Shown: positions 30,021 to 38,200, counted from the stretch's first letter. The stretch is 64,000 bases of DNA from Rhizobium aethiopicum (GCF_900094625.1 NZ_FMAJ01000005.1:248001-312000), one strand, 5' to 3'. Notes: a model not told the origin generated them from the letters alone. Numbers and translations: made by a program.

Positions 30021-31290
30021 CCCTGGCGACAGCCGAGCTTTTTGCCCGCAGCAGCGCCATCAGCATCGGACCCAACGCAAATTCATCTCGCTCAGCGCGC
30101 CGCGTGAGGTCCCGGAGATAGCCGCCGGCGGAATGGATGCACCCTCCCCTTTGCAGGATGCAGGCCATGACGGTGGCGGCGTTTTCCGGTCCCATCACTG
30201 AGCACGCCTGCTCATAGGCAGACGGGCTGACGTGAAGCATCGCGCGCACGACGATAACAGCCGTCATCAGATCCCGCCAACTGCGGATCGCGCCGCCCGG
30301 GCCGTAATCGGCAATGTCGGGGCAGGCCCGGAGAATCATGGCGAGCGGGAAGGATTTCGGTTTCCCGGCGCTCATTCGGATGGTAAGGCGCGGCCCATCC
30401 CCGCCATTCGCCTGCGCTTCCAGCCCCTCATCGTCAGGTTTCATCCCCTGCTGATCATCCGCCGCCCCCCGCCCGGTTTTCCCTGGTTCAAATTCAGATA
30501 TGGATTCAGGGTTGGAATTCTGTATCTGGCGCTCAATCTGGGATTCACTGGCGCTCGGCAATTGCATTTTCTCGTGCGATTCCAGCAAGTTGACGATATC
30601 TGCGCGTGTTTTCTCCAGTTCTTCGAGGATCGGCGCAAGGTTTTCCACACTTGCCGCACTCGGAATGCGCTGCAGGATCGTCTGGAACATTGAAGACATG
30701 CGCTCCCAATCGCCTGGAACGGCTTCCTCGACGGCCGCGGAAATCAGCTTGGCGATGTCGCGCCGGCAGATCGTCAGCCGCTCCTTCATGGTGCGCAGCA
30801 TCTGGCGGTCGGCGGCGATCCGCGCCGCTGTCGTTTCGATTTCACCGGCGCGGGCGAGAAGCGGGGCGAGGCTGAAGCCGTAGGCCTCGTCGATCCCGCC
30901 TTCCCGGCCGCGGCGCACATAACGCTTGCCGTTCGGGCTGTCCCTTCGGGAGATGAGACCGGCTTCGACCAGCACGGCAAGGTGCCGGCGCAAAGTGGCG
31001 GCGGCCATGCCGCGGGCTCGAAGCGAAAGCTGCACGTTCGATGGGAAGACCACCAGCGCCTTTTCGCTGGAGAGTTCATCTTCGGGATAAAAACTCAGCA
31101 GCGCATCGAGCACCGTCAACGCCCGGTCGGTCACGTCGAGCCCTGCCCGCGCCTCGCAGACCGATCGGAAGAGCTTCCATTTGTTGCGCGTCGTCCCGGC
31201 CGCGATCGCTTCGCCGCGCCGCTGTTTCAGCAGCATGGCAAGCGACATCGGCCGCCGCCCGAAGGGCGTCGTCACATATTCACTCTCCAT
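30013..31290 (-). CDS. repC: RepABC replication initiator RepC
   Basis: 425-residue initiator essential for replication of repABC plasmids. N-terminus TPFGRRPMSLAMLLKQRRGEA and the winged-helix region LSLRARGMAAATLRRHLAVLVEAGLISRRDSPNGKRYVRR are diagnostic; the C-terminal block GGAIRSWRDLMTAVIVVRAMLHVSPSAYEQACSVMG is also typical. ATG 31290 follows GGAGGTAAAGGAA; ATG 31305 is within that leader. In this family the origin lies inside repC. The antisense RNA encoded just upstream should limit repC expression. Its 3' end overlaps a ProQ/FinO-domain gene. Confidence 0.97.
   Translation of the reverse strand: MESEYVTTPFGRRPMSLAMLLKQRRGEAIAAGTTRNKWKLFRSVCEARAGLDVTDRALTVLDALLSFYPEDELSSEKALVVFPSNVQLSLRARGMAAATLRRHLAVLVEAGLISRRDSPNGKRYVRRGREGGIDEAYGFSLAPLLARAGEIETTAARIAADRQMLRTMKERLTICRRDIAKLISAAVEEAVPGDWERMSSMFQTILQRIPSAASVENLAPILEELEKTRADIVNLLESHEKMQLPSASESQIERQIQNSNPESISEFEPGKTGRGAADDQQGMKPDDEGLEAQANGGDGPRLTIRMSAGKPKSFPLAMILRACPDIADYGPGGAIRSWRDLMTAVIVVRAMLHVSPSAYEQACSVMGPENAATVMACILQRGGCIHSAGGYLRDLTRRAERDEFALGPMLMALLRAKSSAVARVS
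30470..30620. other. AT-richer central segment of repC, probable oriV
   Basis: Within repC, roughly 30480-30600 is clearly richer in A+T than its surroundings (runs such as AAATTCAGATATGGATTCAGG and GCAATTGCATTTTCTC). In studied repABC plasmids oriV maps to an AT-rich stretch in the middle of repC, so this is the best candidate here. Location is by analogy. Confidence 0.55.
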
Positions 31291-31502
31291 TTCCTTTACC
31301 TCCATTCAGGCAAAAGAAATCCGCTCACCGAAACGATGCGAGGGAAAAAGTGCTACAGCGTCGTTTGCGCGTCTAAAGCGCGCCGCGATCTTCAGATTCG
31401 CTTTGCGCTTTAGGCTTTGTTTTCGCGCACGTCGTTGCCGCAAAACCGCGGCACACTTTTACGCGACATGCTTTGGAAAGACGCAAGGGTGCTGCAAGAC
31501 TC

Positions 31503-31531
31503 TTGACTGGGATTCGTGAAAATGCGATTCT
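31503..31531 (+). promoter_or_regulatory. Predicted promoter of the antisense RNA
   Basis: TTGACT at 31503-31508 and GATTCT at 31526-31531, spaced 17 bases, directed against the repABC reading direction. The -35 is strong and the -10 weak. The distance to the terminator hairpin below gives an RNA of about 55 nt, the size expected for this family. Confidence 0.55.
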
Positions 31532-31537
31532 CTGTCT

Positions 31538-31592
31538 TGCTAAGGATGTGAGAAGGGCTTCCACGACTCGTTCGTTTGGGGGCCTTTTTCTT
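31538..31592 (+). ncRNA. repABC countertranscribed RNA (ctRNA)
   Basis: A short antisense RNA of about 55 nt predicted between repB and repC, transcribed opposite to them. Its 3' half forms a stem of 12 pairs: AGAAGGGCTTCC (31551-31562) with GGGGGCCTTTTT (31578-31589), including G-U pairs, a 15-base loop, then further T's. ctRNAs of repABC plasmids pair with the repC leader and reduce RepC synthesis. Position, orientation, size and terminator all match; the exact 5' end is estimated from the promoter. Confidence 0.75.
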
Positions 31593-31600
31593 TTGCGGGT

Positions 31601-32575
31601 TCAGTCTCCTTTTTTGCTCTCCTCGGCGAGGAATTGCTCATAGAGCGCATCCAGCCTGTTGGAGAGAAATTCTCCGAAGCGGCCGGCATTCCTCGCCTTC
31701 ATCGAGAGGGAGAACGCCCTGCCGTCATTCTTCATTTCCGCCTCGACCGCCTTGTCCCGCGGCTGCCATTTCACCTTCCTTGCGGTGACGGCTTTCTTCA
31801 CCGGCCGCGCGTTTTTATTGAGTGCCGCATAGAGCGTCTCGAAACGTTTGTCGGAAGATAATCGCGGAAAGTTGGCGTCTTGCAGGACCTTGGCGACACT
31901 TGCCGCGTTGGCCGCCTTGCCGGCGAGCAGCGAAAGCTCCACCCAGCGCTCGCGGCCGACACCCGGCGCTGGGCCGATCGCCTGGACGACCGCCGGCGAG
32001 ATGCGATCCATCACCGACAGCATTTTCGAGACTGAAGCCGCATTGGCGGCAAGGGCCGTCGAGACTACCTCCCTATCGTAACCGAGTTCTTCCAGCCGCC
32101 GGGCGAACAGCGCGCGCTCGATGAAGGTGAGGTCGGCTCGCGCCGAATTCTCCTGACCCTGGGCAATGACATGGGTGCGATCATCAATCGTTTTGACGAC
32201 GGCGCGGATATTGCGGCCGAGTTCGCGGGCGGCGCGCAGCCGCCGGTGGCCGAAAACCACCTGATAGCGCCCGTCGATGCGTGCGTGCGGACGCACTAGG
32301 ATCGGCGTATCCTGCCCGCGCGCCCGGATCGCTTCCACCAGTGCGTAGAAATCCTCGTCGTCCTCGGATAGGCGGTCCTTGACGAAGGAGGCTTCGACGA
32401 GATCGGGGTCGAGATCGACTACCGCCTCGCCCTCTAGGAATTTCTCCGCCTGCTTGGCAAGTTCATCCAGCGAGCGCACGAGGGACCGGCCTGCCCCGCG
32501 CATCGGATAATTCGGCGCGCCCGCGTTTTCGTCAGGCATATCGGCCAGCCCTTCAAGCAGATTCTTTCGTGCCAT
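31601..32575 (-). CDS. repB: RepABC partition protein RepB (ParB family)
   Basis: 324-residue centromere-binding protein. ParB/Srx motif QVVFGHRRLRAARELGRNIRAVV (CTP-binding box), GQENSARADLTFIERALFARRLEELGYDREVVSTALAANAASVSKMLSVM with the DNA-binding helix-turn-helix. Binds parS and interacts with RepA for segregation and operon control. ATG 32575 follows CGGAGGAAGCA. Lies 69 bases after repA; a palindromic cluster in that gap is its likely target. Confidence 0.96.
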   Translation of the reverse strand: MARKNLLEGLADMPDENAGAPNYPMRGAGRSLVRSLDELAKQAEKFLEGEAVVDLDPDLVEASFVKDRLSEDDEDFYALVEAIRARGQDTPILVRPHARIDGRYQVVFGHRRLRAARELGRNIRAVVKTIDDRTHVIAQGQENSARADLTFIERALFARRLEELGYDREVVSTALAANAASVSKMLSVMDRISPAVVQAIGPAPGVGRERWVELSLLAGKAANAASVAKVLQDANFPRLSSDKRFETLYAALNKNARPVKKAVTARKVKWQPRDKAVEAEMKNDGRAFSLSMKARNAGRFGEFLSNRLDALYEQFLAEESKKGD

Positions 32576-32621
32576 TGCTTCCTCCGATTGCGGTCATTGC
32601 ATTGATTCGGTTCACGGAAAC

Positions 32622-32645
32622 GACAAATTTGTCAGCCGACAAATT
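32622..32645. promoter_or_regulatory. Overlapping palindromes between repA and repB, candidate parS
   Basis: A perfect palindrome GACAAATTTGTC (32622-32633) shares its right half with an interrupted palindrome AATTTGTC-AGCC-GACAAATT (32626-32645), giving three GACAAAT half-sites. The inner 16 bases TTTGTCAGCCGACAAA keep the central GC and symmetry of the repABC parS consensus GTTNNNNGCNNNNAAC, but with T/A instead of G/C at the ends. Several repABC plasmids carry parS in this very spacer. It overlaps the repA stop codon. Confidence 0.55.
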
Positions 32646-33853
32646 CACCGCCCCCATGCCTGGTGAATAAGGCTGGCGATCTCGGCGTTGACGGCGTCCA
32701 TCGCCTCGATCGCGCGATCATAGGTTCCCCGGTTCATCGAGGCCCGCTCGACCTCGTAGAGCGTCTGTTTGGTGATCCCGGCGTCCGAGATCGCCGTCGA
32801 TTTGACCATCTGGTTCTTCAGCATGAATTCGTGGAACATCGTCGACATGAAGCCGACCATCTGCGCCTGCGGCACATCGGTTGGCTCGTAGCGGGTGATG
32901 AGATAGCGGTACCAGGAGAGGTTCACCTCGGCGCCGGCGGCGCGGATGGGCTTCAGAATGCCACCGAGCATCAGCAGGAACTGGCCCATCGACATGACGT
33001 CGAGCATCTGCGGATGGATGGTGATCAAGACGCTTGATGCCGCCGTCAGCGCCGTCAGCGTGAGGTAGCCGAGCTGCGGCGGGCAATCGATGACGACGAC
33101 GTCGTAGCGGTCGTCTACCTCGGCGAGCGCGCGCGAGATGCGGGTGAAGAAGGTCTTGCCGTCATTGCTCGATTTGTCGGCCATGGCCAGCGGCGTATCA
33201 TATTCATATTCCTGCAGGTCGAGATTGGCCGGCACGATATCGAGGCCGGGAAAATTCGTCTTGTGGATGATCTCAGAGAGCGGCTTCCTGTCGCCGTCAT
33301 AGCGGATCGCCTCATAGAGCGAGGAGGACTGGTCGAATTCCGGCTGGAAGCCGTGCAGCGAAGAGAGGGAGGCCTGCGGATCGAGGTCGACGGCAAGCAC
33401 GCGATGTCCGGTCAGCGCCAGATGCTGGGCGAGATGGGCTGCGGTCGTTGTCTTGCCCGAGCCTCCCTTGAAGTTGACGACGGCGATCACCTGCAGTTTC
33501 TCATGGTCGCGGCGATGGGGCACATACATGCGGCTCTCGGAGCGGCCATGCTCATCGAGATAGCGCCTGAGCTCCAGCATCTGCTCGGCGCTGTAGGAGC
33601 GCCGGCCGGAGGCCGAGGTTAGGGGGCAGGGACCTCTGCCTTCAAGATGCAATTTCTTCAGCGTGCTCTGCGACGCCCCGACGTAATTGGCGACCTCGGC
33701 AAGAGAGAAGCTGCGCAGCGTCTTCTTCGCGTTCGGCGGGAAGCGCTGCACGCTGAGCAGATGCAGCTTCTTCGAAATCACGTCGCCGTGTTCGAGGATC
33801 TGATCCTCGAAATGCAGCGGCGCGGCCTTCAAGGCGTTTGAATTAGCGTTCAT
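32645..33853 (-). CDS. repA: RepABC partition ATPase RepA (ParA family)
   Basis: 402 residues: an N-terminal helix-turn-helix region (SFSLAEVANYVGASQSTLKKLHLEGRG, about 49-75) for operator binding and a deviant Walker A VVNFKGGSGKTTTAAHLAQ (KGGSGKTT at 129-136), Walker A' VLAVDLDPQASLSSLHG and Walker B YDVVVIDCPPQLGYLTLTAL. It drives plasmid segregation with RepB and represses its own operon. ATG 33853 is used; a TTG at 33862 is in frame but without a better ribosome site. First gene of repABC. Confidence 0.97.
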   Translation of the reverse strand: MNANSNALKAAPLHFEDQILEHGDVISKKLHLLSVQRFPPNAKKTLRSFSLAEVANYVGASQSTLKKLHLEGRGPCPLTSASGRRSYSAEQMLELRRYLDEHGRSESRMYVPHRRDHEKLQVIAVVNFKGGSGKTTTAAHLAQHLALTGHRVLAVDLDPQASLSSLHGFQPEFDQSSSLYEAIRYDGDRKPLSEIIHKTNFPGLDIVPANLDLQEYEYDTPLAMADKSSNDGKTFFTRISRALAEVDDRYDVVVIDCPPQLGYLTLTALTAASSVLITIHPQMLDVMSMGQFLLMLGGILKPIRAAGAEVNLSWYRYLITRYEPTDVPQAQMVGFMSTMFHEFMLKNQMVKSTAISDAGITKQTLYEVERASMNRGTYDRAIEAMDAVNAEIASLIHQAWGR

Positions 33854-33868
33854 CGGCAGCAATCTCTC

Positions 33869-33936
33869 GGATAACGATTTTCGGGACCAAAAGCCCCTGT
33901 AACCGTTATTATCCGCGATTCTCCGATACCGGCCAA
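33869..33936 (-). promoter_or_regulatory. Predicted repABC promoter and overlapping operator
   Basis: On the minus strand TTGGCC (33936-33931), 17 bases, GATAAT (33913-33908) is a good sigma-70 promoter about 50 bases before the repA start. An imperfect inverted repeat GGATAACG (33869-33876) / CGTTATTATCC (33904-33914) overlaps the -10 and the initial transcribed region, fitting RepA-RepB autorepression. Confidence 0.6.
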
Positions 33937-33942
33937 GAAATT

Positions 33943-33966
33943 AAAGGTTAACGCATATTAACCTTT
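33943..33966. promoter_or_regulatory. AT-rich palindrome upstream of the repA promoter
   Basis: AAAGGTTAA (33943-33951) and TTAACCTTT (33958-33966) are perfect 9-bp arms around CGCATA, immediately upstream of the predicted -35 element. Possible RepA or RepB site or host-factor site. It does not fit the parS consensus, because its GC is off-centre by one base. Confidence 0.5.
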
Positions 33967-34028
33967 TCGGCGCCCGTTCAAGCACTTGGCGGCTCTCTCA
34001 CGATGCTTGAAAGGACCGGGAATTTTGG

Positions 34029-34057
34029 GCCGGGAGCGCGGCGAACGCGCCCCCGGC
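34029..34057. terminator. GC hairpin between ABC operon and repABC
   Basis: GCCGGGAGCGCG (34029-34040) and CGCGCCCCCGGC (34046-34057) pair over 12 positions (one A-C mismatch in DNA as written on plus; a G-T wobble on the minus-strand RNA) around GCGAA. Reading from the ABC operon it would insulate repABC from upstream transcription; no T-tract is present. Confidence 0.45.
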
Positions 34058-34093
34058 GGCGCCCGGCCGAAGGGGAGGGGGCATTCGGCGGGC

Positions 34094-35155
34094 TTAACTC
34101 AGTGGCGCTTCGCCTGCTGTAATGCGCTGCTCGTCTGCGCCGAACAAGTGAACGGTGTCGTGACCAGGGGCGATCCTCAAGACGTCACCGGGGGCGGCCC
34201 TGATCCGCTCGCGGAAGACGCAGGTCAGCGTCTGCCCTCCTAGCCGGACGATGACGAGGGTTTCCGACCCTGTGGGCTCAACGACGACAGTCGTCACCTC
34301 GATGCCGTCAGGGTCCATTCGGAGATGTTCGGGGCGAATGCCGTAGGTCACGGCGTCCCTGGGGTGGCGCTCGCTCGGCAGGAGCAGGCCGTCCTCGGTC
34401 CGGAAGCCGTTTTCCGTCATGCTGCCCTTGATGAAATTCATCGCCGGCGAGCCGATGAAGCCGGCGACGAAAAGATTGTTCGGACGGTCATAGAGTTCGA
34501 GCGGCGAGCCGGACTGTTCAATCAGCCCGTCCTTCATGACGACGATCTTGTCGGCCATCGTCATGGCCTCGATCTGGTCATGGGTGACGTAGATCGTCGT
34601 CGTCTGCAGCCGCTGATGCAGCTCCTTGATCTCCGAGCGCATCTGCACGCGGAGCTTGGCGTCGAGGTTCGATAAGGGCTCGTCAAAAAGGAAGACGGCC
34701 GGATCGCGCACGATCGCGCGGCCCATGGCGACGCGCTGCCGCTGGCCGCCCGAAAGCTGCTTCGGATAACGCTCCAGGAGGTTTTCCAGCCCGAGGATCT
34801 TCGCCGCATTGCCGACGCGTTGGTCGACCTCCGATCTCGGCATGCGTTTCAGCCGCAGCGAGAAACCCATGTTCTTGGCCACCGTCATGTGCGGATAGAG
34901 CGCGTAGTTCTGAAACACCATGGCGATGTCGCGATCCTTGGGCGCAAGCTCGTTGACGATGTGCCTGCCGATCTGGATCTTCCCCGAGGTGATGTCCTCC
35001 AGCCCGGCGATCATCCTCAGAAGCGTGGATTTGCCGCAGCCGGACGGGCCGACCAGCACGACGAATTCGCCGTCGCCGATATCAACCGACACGCCTTTAA
35101 TTGCTTTGAACGCCCCGTAATCCTTGCGCGCATTGCTGACCGAAACATGGGCCAT
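34094..35155 (-). CDS. Sugar ABC transporter ATP-binding protein, UgpC/MsmK family
   Basis: 353-residue CUT1 ATPase with Walker A GPSGCGKST, LSGGQRQR signature, VFLFDEPLSNLDA Walker B and a C-terminal TOBE domain (TYGIRPEHLRMDPDG). ATG 35155 follows GGGAGGAAATCC. The frame runs open upstream to 35422 only as a shadow of the isomerase gene. Last gene of the operon that starts with the binding protein at 40613; paralogue of the ATPase at 2006-3076. Confidence 0.95.
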   Translation of the reverse strand: MAHVSVSNARKDYGAFKAIKGVSVDIGDGEFVVLVGPSGCGKSTLLRMIAGLEDITSGKIQIGRHIVNELAPKDRDIAMVFQNYALYPHMTVAKNMGFSLRLKRMPRSEVDQRVGNAAKILGLENLLERYPKQLSGGQRQRVAMGRAIVRDPAVFLFDEPLSNLDAKLRVQMRSEIKELHQRLQTTTIYVTHDQIEAMTMADKIVVMKDGLIEQSGSPLELYDRPNNLFVAGFIGSPAMNFIKGSMTENGFRTEDGLLLPSERHPRDAVTYGIRPEHLRMDPDGIEVTTVVVEPTGSETLVIVRLGGQTLTCVFRERIRAAPGDVLRIAPGHDTVHLFGADEQRITAGEAPLS

Positions 35156-35177
35156 GGATTTCCTCCCGAATTCGCCG

Positions 35178-36032
35178 TCAAAGTCCGTTGAGGACACTTT
35201 TGAGATAATCGAGGCCGAGGCGCTCGCCCTCCTTGCGTGCAGAGAGATCCTTGCCCGGCCAGCCATAGGCGGCATCCTCGTGCTCGATCGACAACGTGCC
35301 GTCGAAACCGTAGCCGCGCGCCTGCCTGAGGAAACGCGGCCAGTCGAGCAGGCCGAGCCCTGGCAGCTTGTATTGCCACCAGCCCTTGCCGTGATAGCCG
35401 ATCGCCTGCAGGGCCTCGGCATCGATCGCCGTATCCTTGGCGTGCAGGATGACGATGCGATCCTTTACCGCTTCCAGCGCCCGATAGGGATCGACACCGA
35501 TGCGGATGAGGTGCGAGGGATCGAATTCGAGTCCGAAGCGGCGGTCCTCGATCCGGCGGAAAAGCTCCTGCCATCCCTTCGGCGTCGTCCCGACGAAATT
35601 GTCCTTTGGTCCCGGCCAGTTCTCGATCGCGAAGGTAAGGCCGCTTGCCTGTGTCTCTGCGATCAGCCCGTTCGCGAAGTCGGCGAAGTCGTCGTAATTG
35701 GCCTCGTCGCTCGCCGTGTCGTTCCGCCCGGGGAAGATCACGAAGATCGGGACGCCCGCTTGCCCAATGGCGCTTGCAAATTCTGAAGTTCTTACCCGAA
35801 GCTCCCGGCGTTTGTCGCGGTCGGCATCGAGCTGGTTGCCGAAAAGAGCGATCGACGAGACGAAGAGGCCGCGGCTTCTTGCCAGCGAGACGGCGTCGGC
35901 TACCCGCTCGGGCGTTTTGATATGGCCGCCGACATCGATCTCGATCGCTTCGAACCCCGCCGATGCGGCGAAATCCACCACTTCCTCCAGCGGGCGGTCG
36001 TTGAATGTCGAGGTATAGAAGCCGATCTTCAT
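35178..36032 (-). CDS. Sugar phosphate isomerase/epimerase (AP-endonuclease-2 fold)
   Basis: 284-residue TIM barrel of the xylose-isomerase-like/IolE-IolI superfamily. Likely metal ligands are in FAIENWPG, GLEFDPSHL, VILHAKDTA and LSIEHED. It probably epimerises or isomerises a sugar or inositol-derived intermediate in the cytoplasm. ATG 36032 gives 5-base spacing to GGAGG; ATG 36035 directly precedes it. It stands 22 bases upstream of the ATPase gene and 44 after the ROK regulator, within the ABC operon. Confidence 0.88.
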   Translation of the reverse strand: MKIGFYTSTFNDRPLEEVVDFAASAGFEAIEIDVGGHIKTPERVADAVSLARSRGLFVSSIALFGNQLDADRDKRRELRVRTSEFASAIGQAGVPIFVIFPGRNDTASDEANYDDFADFANGLIAETQASGLTFAIENWPGPKDNFVGTTPKGWQELFRRIEDRRFGLEFDPSHLIRIGVDPYRALEAVKDRIVILHAKDTAIDAEALQAIGYHGKGWWQYKLPGLGLLDWPRFLRQARGYGFDGTLSIEHEDAAYGWPGKDLSARKEGERLGLDYLKSVLNGL

Positions 36033-36076
36033 CATATCCTCCGATCTTCATCGAGATCCGGGGCCTTGCGGCCGTT

Positions 36077-37315
36077 TCAACTGTTCAGCCGATCCATGAA
36101 TTTGAGCGGCGAGCGCGTGCGCTGCGCCACATCAGCCGATGCAAGCATGAGGGCCGCCGCCATCGGCATCGCGGCCGCGCCCATGGCCGAGGCGTCCTCG
36201 CCGATCGAGGCGCGATGCAGCGAGGGCAGGTTCGTGTCCTCCGCGTCGAGATGTTCGTGCACATAACGCAGCAATTCATCGACGATGCGGATCGGCAGCC
36301 GGCCGCCGACGAGCACGGCGTCGGGATCGACGATCATGGCGATATGTTTGACGGCGACGGCGAGATGCGCGCTCATTTCCTTCAGCCATTGCGAAACGAG
36401 GCGTTTGCCGCGCGCATCGAGCGCCAGCAGATCCTGGGGAACGCTCACCTTGATCCCGTGCCGGGCGAGGAAATCATAGAGGAAGAACAGCGAGAAGATC
36501 TCGCCGAGAAGCTGGACCTTCTGCGCTTCGCCGTCGCGGCCGTCGGCAATCGGAAGCCAGCCGATCTCGCCGCTGAGGCCCATGGCGCCGCGATGGCCGT
36601 TGCCGTCGAGCACGAGGCCGCCGCCCGGACAGGCATTGACGGCGATATAGAAGAAACTGCTGCTTTCCGCGCCGAGGCCGTAATCGAGTTCGGCAAGGGC
36701 CGCCGCATTGGCCTCGTTTTCGATGAAGACGGGATGCTGCGTCAGGTTTTCGATGGCTGCACGCACGTCGAAATCAGTCCATTCCTGATAGCTATCGGGC
36801 TTGCCGAGTAGCGAGATCTCGCCGAGCCAATCGGGCATTGCCAGCCCGATGCCGCAAAGACGCGCGTCATCGATCAGCCGGCTGCGCTGGAAATGTGAGA
36901 TCGCATCAGCTGTCAGCTGCATGAATTCGGCCGGCAGGATGAAACGTTTCTCGTGATGCACGCGGGCGCGCACATTGCCGACGGCGTCGACGGCGAGGAT
37001 CGTCAGGTGGTCGCGATCGATGTTGATGCCGATGGCGTAATAGGCATCCGGATTGATCTCGAGTTCGATCGCCGGCTGTCCTCTCAGCCCATGCCGCCGG
37101 CGCGCCTCCATGATCAGGCCCTCGTCGAGCAGGCGATCGACGATCCGGGCGATCGCCGGTTTGGTGAATCCTGTTCGCCTGGCGATTTCGGCGCGCGAAA
37201 TCGGCGCCTGTCGGTGGATGCAGCGCAGAACGACAGCCCTGTTGTGCTCGCCGGCATCTTCGACATTGGCGCCCGTCAGATCGGGGGAGTGCCTGGCGCC
37301 GAGTGTCTGGTTCAT
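36077..37315 (-). CDS. ROK-family transcriptional regulator
   Basis: 412 residues: N-terminal winged helix (NRAVVLRCIHRQAPISRAEIARRTGFTKPAIARIVDRLLDEGLI) and a ROK sugar-kinase-like domain. The kinase-like core includes ENEANAAALAELDYG, the CPGGGLVLDGNGHRGAMGLSGEIGWLP region with a reduced zinc-motif, and VLVGG near the end. Such proteins (NagC/XylR type) bind DNA until a sugar is sensed. It lies inside the sugar ABC operon, after the permeases, and is the best candidate for binding the shared motif at 40692 and 55076. Confidence 0.92.
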   Translation of the reverse strand: MNQTLGARHSPDLTGANVEDAGEHNRAVVLRCIHRQAPISRAEIARRTGFTKPAIARIVDRLLDEGLIMEARRRHGLRGQPAIELEINPDAYYAIGINIDRDHLTILAVDAVGNVRARVHHEKRFILPAEFMQLTADAISHFQRSRLIDDARLCGIGLAMPDWLGEISLLGKPDSYQEWTDFDVRAAIENLTQHPVFIENEANAAALAELDYGLGAESSSFFYIAVNACPGGGLVLDGNGHRGAMGLSGEIGWLPIADGRDGEAQKVQLLGEIFSLFFLYDFLARHGIKVSVPQDLLALDARGKRLVSQWLKEMSAHLAVAVKHIAMIVDPDAVLVGGRLPIRIVDELLRYVHEHLDAEDTNLPSLHRASIGEDASAMGAAAMPMAAALMLASADVAQRTRSPLKFMDRLNS

Positions 37316-37357
37316 GTGTTCAATCCTTCCTCACGCTAGAGAGTGAAGCAGCTCCCT

Positions 37358-38200
37358 TCATCCCTTCACCGCGCCGCTGGTCATCGCGCCGAGGATCAGC
37401 CTCTGGAGCGACAGGAAGGCGACGATCGCCGGTACGACCGAAATCAGGCAGGCGGCGGCAAGCAGCTGGATGGACGAGTCGGTCTGCATGCCGCGGAAGT
37501 TAAAGATTCCGACGCCGATCGGCATCAGGTCATTTTTGGTCAGCAGCAGGAAAGGCACCAGGAATTGCGACCAGCCGGCAATGACTGTGATGATGAAGAC
37601 GGAAGCGATGCCTGGCGCCGACAGCGGCAGGATGATGCGCCAGAAGACCGAGAAGCGGTTGCAGCCGTCGATCATCGCCGCCTCGTCGAGGCTGCGCGGA
37701 ATGCCATCGACGGTGCTTTTCAACAGCCAGGTCGCCAGGGGAACGCCGAGGGCGATATAGACCATGACGACGGCAAAATGCGTATCCAGCAGGCCGAGGC
37801 GGTTCATGTAGCGATAGAGCGGTACCATGATGACCAGCGGCGAAATCATCTGGAAGAGCAGCAGCCCCATCATCGAAAGGCCCTTGCCGCGGAAGTGGAA
37901 GCGGGAGAATGCGTAAGCGGCGGGCAGGGCAACGATCAACACGCCGAGCCCGCTCAGAGCCGCAAGCTTCAAGCCGTTCCAGAGATAGATCGGGAAATAG
38001 CTGTTGTTGAGAACCGTGATGAAATTCTGGATAGTGGGATTGTCGGGAATGTAACGCGCCGCGCCGCGATAGACCTCGCGCTTGTCACGCAGCGCCATCG
38101 AGAGGAGATAGGTGAGGGGGCCGGCGAAGAAGACGAACATCACCAGCATGAAAAGATAGCTCATGGCATCGCCGAGCCGGGTTCCGGTGCGTCCGCTCAT
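37358..38200 (-). CDS. Sugar ABC transporter permease, MalG type
   Basis: 280-residue inner-membrane permease with six predicted helices and the EAA loop RSLDEAAMIDGCNRFSVFWRIILPLSAPG. It ends in the family-typical LGAMTSGAVKG. The start overlaps the stop of the MalF-type permease by four bases (ATGA), so translation is coupled. Together with the partner permease it forms the channel of a CUT1 importer. Confidence 0.95.
   Translation of the reverse strand: MSGRTGTRLGDAMSYLFMLVMFVFFAGPLTYLLSMALRDKREVYRGAARYIPDNPTIQNFITVLNNSYFPIYLWNGLKLAALSGLGVLIVALPAAYAFSRFHFRGKGLSMMGLLLFQMISPLVIMVPLYRYMNRLGLLDTHFAVVMVYIALGVPLATWLLKSTVDGIPRSLDEAAMIDGCNRFSVFWRIILPLSAPGIASVFIITVIAGWSQFLVPFLLLTKNDLMPIGVGIFNFRGMQTDSSIQLLAAACLISVVPAIVAFLSLQRLILGAMTSGAVKG

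Larger units (their letters stand above)
31291..31600. other. repB-repC intergenic region (inc-alpha type)
   Basis: 310 bases. Besides the antisense RNA gene it holds an inverted repeat CTAAAGCGC (31373-31381) / GCGCTTTAG (31405-31413) in the repC leader that could take part in attenuation. Such regions are major incompatibility determinants in repABC plasmids. Confidence 0.6.

Noticed and set aside
33943-33966. Palindrome AAAGGTTAA-CGCATA-TTAACCTTT considered as parS
   Set aside because: The GTT...GC...AAC register is off by one base from the repABC parS consensus; kept only as an unassigned operator.
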